This document shows positions 60,846-64,000 of a DNA stretch of 64,000 nucleotides, piece by piece. Within the stretch, counting starts at the first letter, position 1. Every line of letters begins with the position of its first letter. Where the stretch lies: contig NZ_FOZS01000003.1 of the NCBI RefSeq assembly GCF_900116205.1, positions 1 to 64,000 on the forward strand, read 5' to 3'. Made by a program: the position numbers and the translations under genes. Source of the stretch: Halostagnicola kamekurae (GTDB taxonomy: Archaea > Halobacteriota > Halobacteria > Halobacteriales > Natrialbaceae). The notes under the pieces are model-generated. The model did no database searches and was not told where the DNA came from. It was given only the letters and a program-made list of their open reading frames with translations.

Positions 60846-62060
60846 CTAGGCCGTTGTTCCGTCGTCTGTTCCGAAATCAGAGCCGTCGGTTTCTGTCGCG
60901 CGATTTTCGCCCCGTTCGCCGACGTTCTCCGAGAATTCGTCGAGAGTGTGGTTTCGGTCGCCGTCGACGCGGTCGCGCTCCGGGCCCACTAGAGCGGGAA
61001 GGATCGTTCGGATGAACGTCACGATGAACAGCATCAGGAACGGACCGAGAAAAACGCCCGACCAGCCGAAAAGCGGCGGGCCGAACAGGTACGCGAACAT
61101 GACCAGCCCGGTGTCGAGCAACCGCCCGGAGAGGTACGGTCGGATGTACGTCCGGACGAGGGTGTCGAACGCGACGATCATAACTACGAGAAACGCCAGC
61201 GGGAACCAGAGGAGTCGGGGGTCGACGGCGATCGCTTGCACGGCGAGGATAGCAGCTATCGTGAAGTACACGACCGAACGCCCGACGAGCGGCACGAGCG
61301 TGAAGAGACCGGTAACGACGGCGAAAAGCACCGCCGAGGGAATCGCCATATCGGCTGGCGCGAGGAGATTGAATCCCGTGTAAAGCAGCGTCGTGAGGAG
61401 TATGACCACGAAGATGGTCATCGTGTACCCGAAGTAAACCGAGCTGAGGCCGCGATCGATCTTAGAGAGGTACGCCGCTGCGGCGCTTCCCTCGCCGAAC
61501 ACGTTCGACTCGAACCACGCCGCGATGTCGCGATCGCTAATCAACAGGAAGAACGCGATCAACAGCGATACGAACGCGTTGAATAGGACCGCACCGATGC
61601 CGCCGAGTATGCCGCCGACCGTGCCGAGCAGGTTCTGAACCGACGGTTGCTGTATCAGTACCACCGTCGTATCGTACACCTCCGTCGGCGTGTTCGGGAG
61701 ATCCGAAACCTGAACCGGGAGCTGCGAGACGATTCTGTCAATCGGCAGATCCGCAATCGCCGTCACGAGTTGCCCAAGGGCGACGAGCAGGAGGACGCCG
61801 ACCACGCCGATGATCGGCACGATGATCACGAGCAACGTCAGGGCAGCGACGAGCGTCGGCGAGTCGATTCGTCGCTCGAGTCGTCGGGTAATCGGCCGCG
61901 CCACGTAGTAGACGAACAGCCCGAAGACGAGCCACGGGAGATAGCGATTGACCACCAGTCCGACCACGGCCAGTAACGCGAGCCCCAGAATCCACCAACC
62001 GCGGCGCTGCCGTGTCGACCAGTCGTAGCTGTTTCGTACTCGAGAATCGTTCCGGACCAT
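60846..62060 (-). CDS. AI-2E family transporter
   Basis: The 404-residue protein, taken from the ATG at 62060, has eight predicted helices. It opens YDWSTRQRRGWWILGLALLA, with VVNRYLPWLVFGLFVYYVARPITRRLERRI near residue 50, then a long loop and PLVGRSVVYFTIAAILAVQAI near 260, and PPLFGWSGVFLGPFLMLFIV near 345. The family includes Na+/H+ antiporters as well as proteins once thought to export autoinducer-2. The C-terminal tail is acidic and hydrophilic. The upstream frame to 62177 is not homologous. It is upstream of PAC2 by 32 nt on the same strand, so a two-gene operon is possible. Confidence 0.9.
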   Translation of the reverse strand: MVRNDSRVRNSYDWSTRQRRGWWILGLALLAVVGLVVNRYLPWLVFGLFVYYVARPITRRLERRIDSPTLVAALTLLVIIVPIIGVVGVLLLVALGQLVTAIADLPIDRIVSQLPVQVSDLPNTPTEVYDTTVVLIQQPSVQNLLGTVGGILGGIGAVLFNAFVSLLIAFFLLISDRDIAAWFESNVFGEGSAAAAYLSKIDRGLSSVYFGYTMTIFVVILLTTLLYTGFNLLAPADMAIPSAVLFAVVTGLFTLVPLVGRSVVYFTIAAILAVQAIAVDPRLLWFPLAFLVVMIVAFDTLVRTYIRPYLSGRLLDTGLVMFAYLFGPPLFGWSGVFLGPFLMLFIVTFIRTILPALVGPERDRVDGDRNHTLDEFSENVGERGENRATETDGSDFGTDDGTTA

Positions 62061-62683
62061 GTTTTTGTCTGCCACGCAGAGCGTATTAACGGGGTTGCAC
62101 TTTCGATATGATAAGAAGGGAGCATCCGTTTCCGCCCGATTATGCAGGCATGAGACTGCGTCAGACCCGTCGAACACATGATCCAGTGGACGGTTATCGA
62201 CCCAATCGTCGTCCGTCGTGGCTGCGCTCTTAGAACGTGGCGGCGATGCGCTTGCCGGCGGGCGTCGGCCCTCCTCCGTCCATCGCGTACCTCGTAAGGA
62301 TCGAACTGATTGGACTACTTTTCCCTACTTGAGCAGGAGCTACAATCAGATACTTCGAACAGAGGCGAGACCACTCGATCCGACGGAACAAGATATGTGT
62401 CGTGTATCACCGAAGGATACTAGACTGTACACTTCAGGTTCGCGTTCGTAAAATAGACACTGGATTGTGAGGTCCGCAGTTGTCAAATTCACTATTGATA
62501 GGGTCCTTTTTCTGCCTTCACGTCGAAACTGACAGTGATGTCTTCGTCGCTCGGTGCTTGCGGGGTCGAGGGACGGTCGAGACGATCTCGCCCTCTCTGA
62601 GTCCGCCAAGATAGTGGCTGGTTCCTCGAGCGTCGGTCTTAGTTGCTAATAATTCATTGGTGCCGCTACTTTCCGTGTTCTGT
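62061..62683. other. 623-bp intergenic region with coding remnants
   Basis: There is no intact gene. Two stretches on the minus strand have haloarchaeal codon use. Around 62234-62340 the frame ends TRYAMDGGGPTPAGKRIAAT F with a stop near 62231. Around 62518-62660 it reads TSHYLGGLREGEIVSTVPRP and continues to a TGA at 62518. Neither has a recognisable family or a credible start. They look like decayed ends of lost genes. Confidence 0.35.
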
Positions 62684-63319
62684 TTAGTCGGCGGCGTACG
62701 GCGTGTCACCGTCTATGTTCTCCGGATAATACTTCTCTACTAGGTCTTTGACTTCGGCGATGGTCGGCACTTCTTCGGGATCGGGCTTTACGATCTCCGT
62801 GGGAGCAATTTGGAAGATATTTTCGCCGATTAGTCGCTCATCCTCCGTGTACGGCCAGAAGATGGCGTGCCGGTTCTTTAACACGTACGTAGCATCAGGG
62901 TTGTCGATTTCGACATCTTGGTAATACCATGCATCCAGATCTTCCTCGTCAAGGATTCGCTGGCCGGTCTTGATTTCGATCTCAGTTGCGAACTCGGCGA
63001 GTCCGTTGTCGTTGACGAATAATTCGTGGTTGCCTTCGTCGATGAAGAGGAGATTCTCGTCTATGAGACCTTTATAGAAGCCCTTAACGTCTTCCGTGCC
63101 GTCGAGCCTCAGCACCTCGTTGCCATCGCGGATCTGGTACTGAGGGTTGTCGATAATCATTTCGGGATCGAAGATGCGTTCCCAGTCCTTGCCAGTCTCG
63201 AATGCGCCGTGGTGCACGTAGTTCCAGAGGATCTTACTCCGGTGTGGGTCCGTTTCTGCTTCCGCTGCTCGCTTGATGTTTCCAAGGTGGTTGTCAAGCT
63301 GCTCGAGGTAGAGTTTCAT
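62684..63319 (-). CDS. NTF2-fold (SnoaL-like) protein
   Basis: The 211-residue protein is taken from the ATG at 63319. It has the nuclear-transport-factor-2-like layout: a helical start (MKLYLEQLDNHLGNIKRAAE), HGAFETGKDWERIFDPEMII, the hallmark YQIRDGNEVLRLDGTEDVKGFYKGLIDEN, then alternating strands ending with HAIFWPYTEDERLIGENIFQ. NTF2-fold enzymes isomerise or cyclise small molecules, or only bind ligands; no catalytic residues can be assigned here. The gene uses more A/T in wobble positions than its neighbours, which may indicate recent acquisition. It lies in a fossil-rich stretch. Confidence 0.7.
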   Translation of the reverse strand: MKLYLEQLDNHLGNIKRAAEAETDPHRSKILWNYVHHGAFETGKDWERIFDPEMIIDNPQYQIRDGNEVLRLDGTEDVKGFYKGLIDENLLFIDEGNHELFVNDNGLAEFATEIEIKTGQRILDEEDLDAWYYQDVEIDNPDATYVLKNRHAIFWPYTEDERLIGENIFQIAPTEIVKPDPEEVPTIAEVKDLVEKYYPENIDGDTPYAAD

Positions 63320-63513
63320 CCGTATTGCTTTTCTATTCTTCATTCTAAATATCTTATTGCCGCTTCAATCATGATTCGTTGGATATAGCTGGCGGAGTTT
63401 GATGCGAGCTTCGTCAGTCGTGAACTACCAGTCAATCGTGGATTCGTTCCTGTTGCGTTCCCACGCAGCGAACTCCGATCGTCGATTTCGGTCTCCCCCC
63501 AACCATCAACGAG

Positions 63514-63826
63514 ATGAGCGTTGACGATGCTCGAGGAACGCTCGAGGGGATTTTTCGTGACACCCATTACGACGATCCAAGTGAGGAATTTGTCGAAGGG
63601 ATGCTCGCGCCCTGGGACTCCCAGGCGGCAATCATTTCGCTTTCGTGCAACGCCATCGGTACCAACACCAGTCATACGACTGAGACCGATACGAGCGAGG
63701 TTACGACTCGAAGACGACATCCCTGACGCCGAACTCGTCGAGTTAGACGAGGCGAGTCACTGGGTCATTGCCGACCGACCCGACGCCTATGGTGATCGAC
63801 TCCGCGGATTTCTCGAAACGCCCTAA
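63514..63826 (+). pseudogene. Alpha/beta-hydrolase C-terminal remnant with an internal frameshift
   Basis: The first frame (63514-63726) codes for FVEGMLAPWDSQAAIISLSC and NAIGTNTSHTTETD, the region before the catalytic Asp strand of haloalkane-dehalogenase-like alpha/beta-hydrolases. It then goes out of frame. The second frame resumes LEDDIPDAELVELDEASHWV with the catalytic His and ends IADRPDAYGDRLRGFLETP before TAA at 63824. The usual strand PTLLLWG with the catalytic Asp is missing between them, as if about 60 bp had been deleted. The N-terminal two-thirds are absent. Confidence 0.75.
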
Positions 63827-63840
63827 TGGGAGTTCACCGT

Positions 63841-63958
63841 CCCTCTTTCTCACAAATCTTTCTAAATCCGCGTCATAGCGCTCGCTAGGTGAATTTGCAA
63901 GCATCTTCGGAACTCAGCGACTTGCTCGGTCCTCAAACTGGCTCAACTAGGTAGCGCC
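63841..63958 (-). mobile_element. Degenerate end of an IS6-type element
   Basis: The segment parallels the right end of the IS6 copy at 9.8 kb. GGCGCTACCTAGTT (read inward from 63958) corresponds to GGCGCCGTCTAGTT there, and a decayed transposase start, MLANSPSERYDADLERFVRK from an ATG at 63904, corresponds to LLSECYAAEFDEAGERE. It stops abruptly at the hydrolase pseudogene, so only the 5' end of the transposase gene plus the terminal repeat remain. Confidence 0.5.
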
Positions 63959-64000
63959 TGCTGATTCAAAAGAGCTGATGTAGACGCTGTAAATATCACT

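Noticed and set aside
60846-62060. Quorum-sensing (AI-2) exporter linked with the AHL-lactonase-like gene
   Set aside because: The AI-2E family name is historical and includes ion antiporters; the two genes are 54 kb apart and nothing links them.
62231-62340. Possible gene ending MDGGGPTPAGKRIAATF on the minus strand
   Set aside because: Codon use looks coding, but no start or family was found, so it is kept only as a remnant within the spacer entry.
1-64000. CRISPR arrays, tRNA or rRNA genes
   Set aside because: No regularly spaced repeats and no tRNA-like cloverleaf or conserved rRNA segment was noticed; GTTCGA-type motifs found (for example near 11440) lie within coding genes.

Overview
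The window looks like chromosomal DNA of a halophilic archaeon of the class Halobacteria, most likely a Natrialbales-type genus; the genus is an inference. Support comes from high GC, strong C/G bias at third codon positions, very acidic proteins rich in Asp and Glu, TATA-like boxes about 26 nt before many start codons (leaderless transcripts), a Tat-type lipoprotein signal, haloarchaeal protein families, and an IS6-type element. I see no tRNA, rRNA, CRISPR array, integrase or replication origin.

Region 1 (1-9.8 kb) is mixed metabolism. It holds an edge-truncated hypothetical gene, glutamate dehydrogenase, an M24 protein resembling ectoine hydrolase, a MetE-like methyltransferase, two metallo-beta-lactamase-fold hydrolases (one AHL-lactonase-like), an acyl-CoA synthetase and an ATP-grasp protein. 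A decayed IS6 element with an 8-bp target duplication closes it at 9.77-10.57 kb.

Region 2 (10.7-39.5 kb) is a large acyl-CoA catabolic cluster. It has four acyl-CoA dehydrogenases of different subtypes, two acyl-CoA ligases, enoyl-CoA hydratase, a short 3-hydroxyacyl-CoA dehydrogenase, an R2-like di-metal oxidase, a CaiB/BaiF CoA-transferase and a complete thiolase. It also has a MaoC hydratase - DUF35 - thiolase-like trio that recalls the ChsH/Ltp2 hydratase-aldolase module of steroid side-chain degradation, and an IclR regulator. A CUT1-type ABC importer operon, a membrane-anchored sulfite-oxidase-like molybdoenzyme and an MFS permease sit inside it. Two catabolic genes carry short hairpin-bearing in-frame insertions, and two copies of a ~135-bp dispersed repeat lie between genes.

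Region 3 (39.5-47.5 kb) is accessory. It has a GT2 glycosyltransferase with a flippase-like membrane protein, a YHS-domain permease, an MFS permease, and several gene fossils in relatively AT-rich spacers.

Region 4 (47.6-56.9 kb) is rich in stress and ion-homeostasis functions: a PPOX-fold flavoprotein, CPA2 antiporter, universal stress proteins (two intact, two broken), PiT phosphate permease, sulfatase, a membrane/C2H2 zinc-finger fusion, DUF2267 protein, small winged-helix-like protein and dodecin.

Region 5 (56.9-64 kb) has an ABC-2 type exporter whose ATPase and permease genes flank a divergent secreted protein gene, then a PAC2 protein, an AI-2E family permease, an NTF2-like protein, an alpha/beta-hydrolase pseudogene and the end of a second degenerate IS6-type element.

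All identifications come from reading motifs by eye; none has been confirmed by database search.
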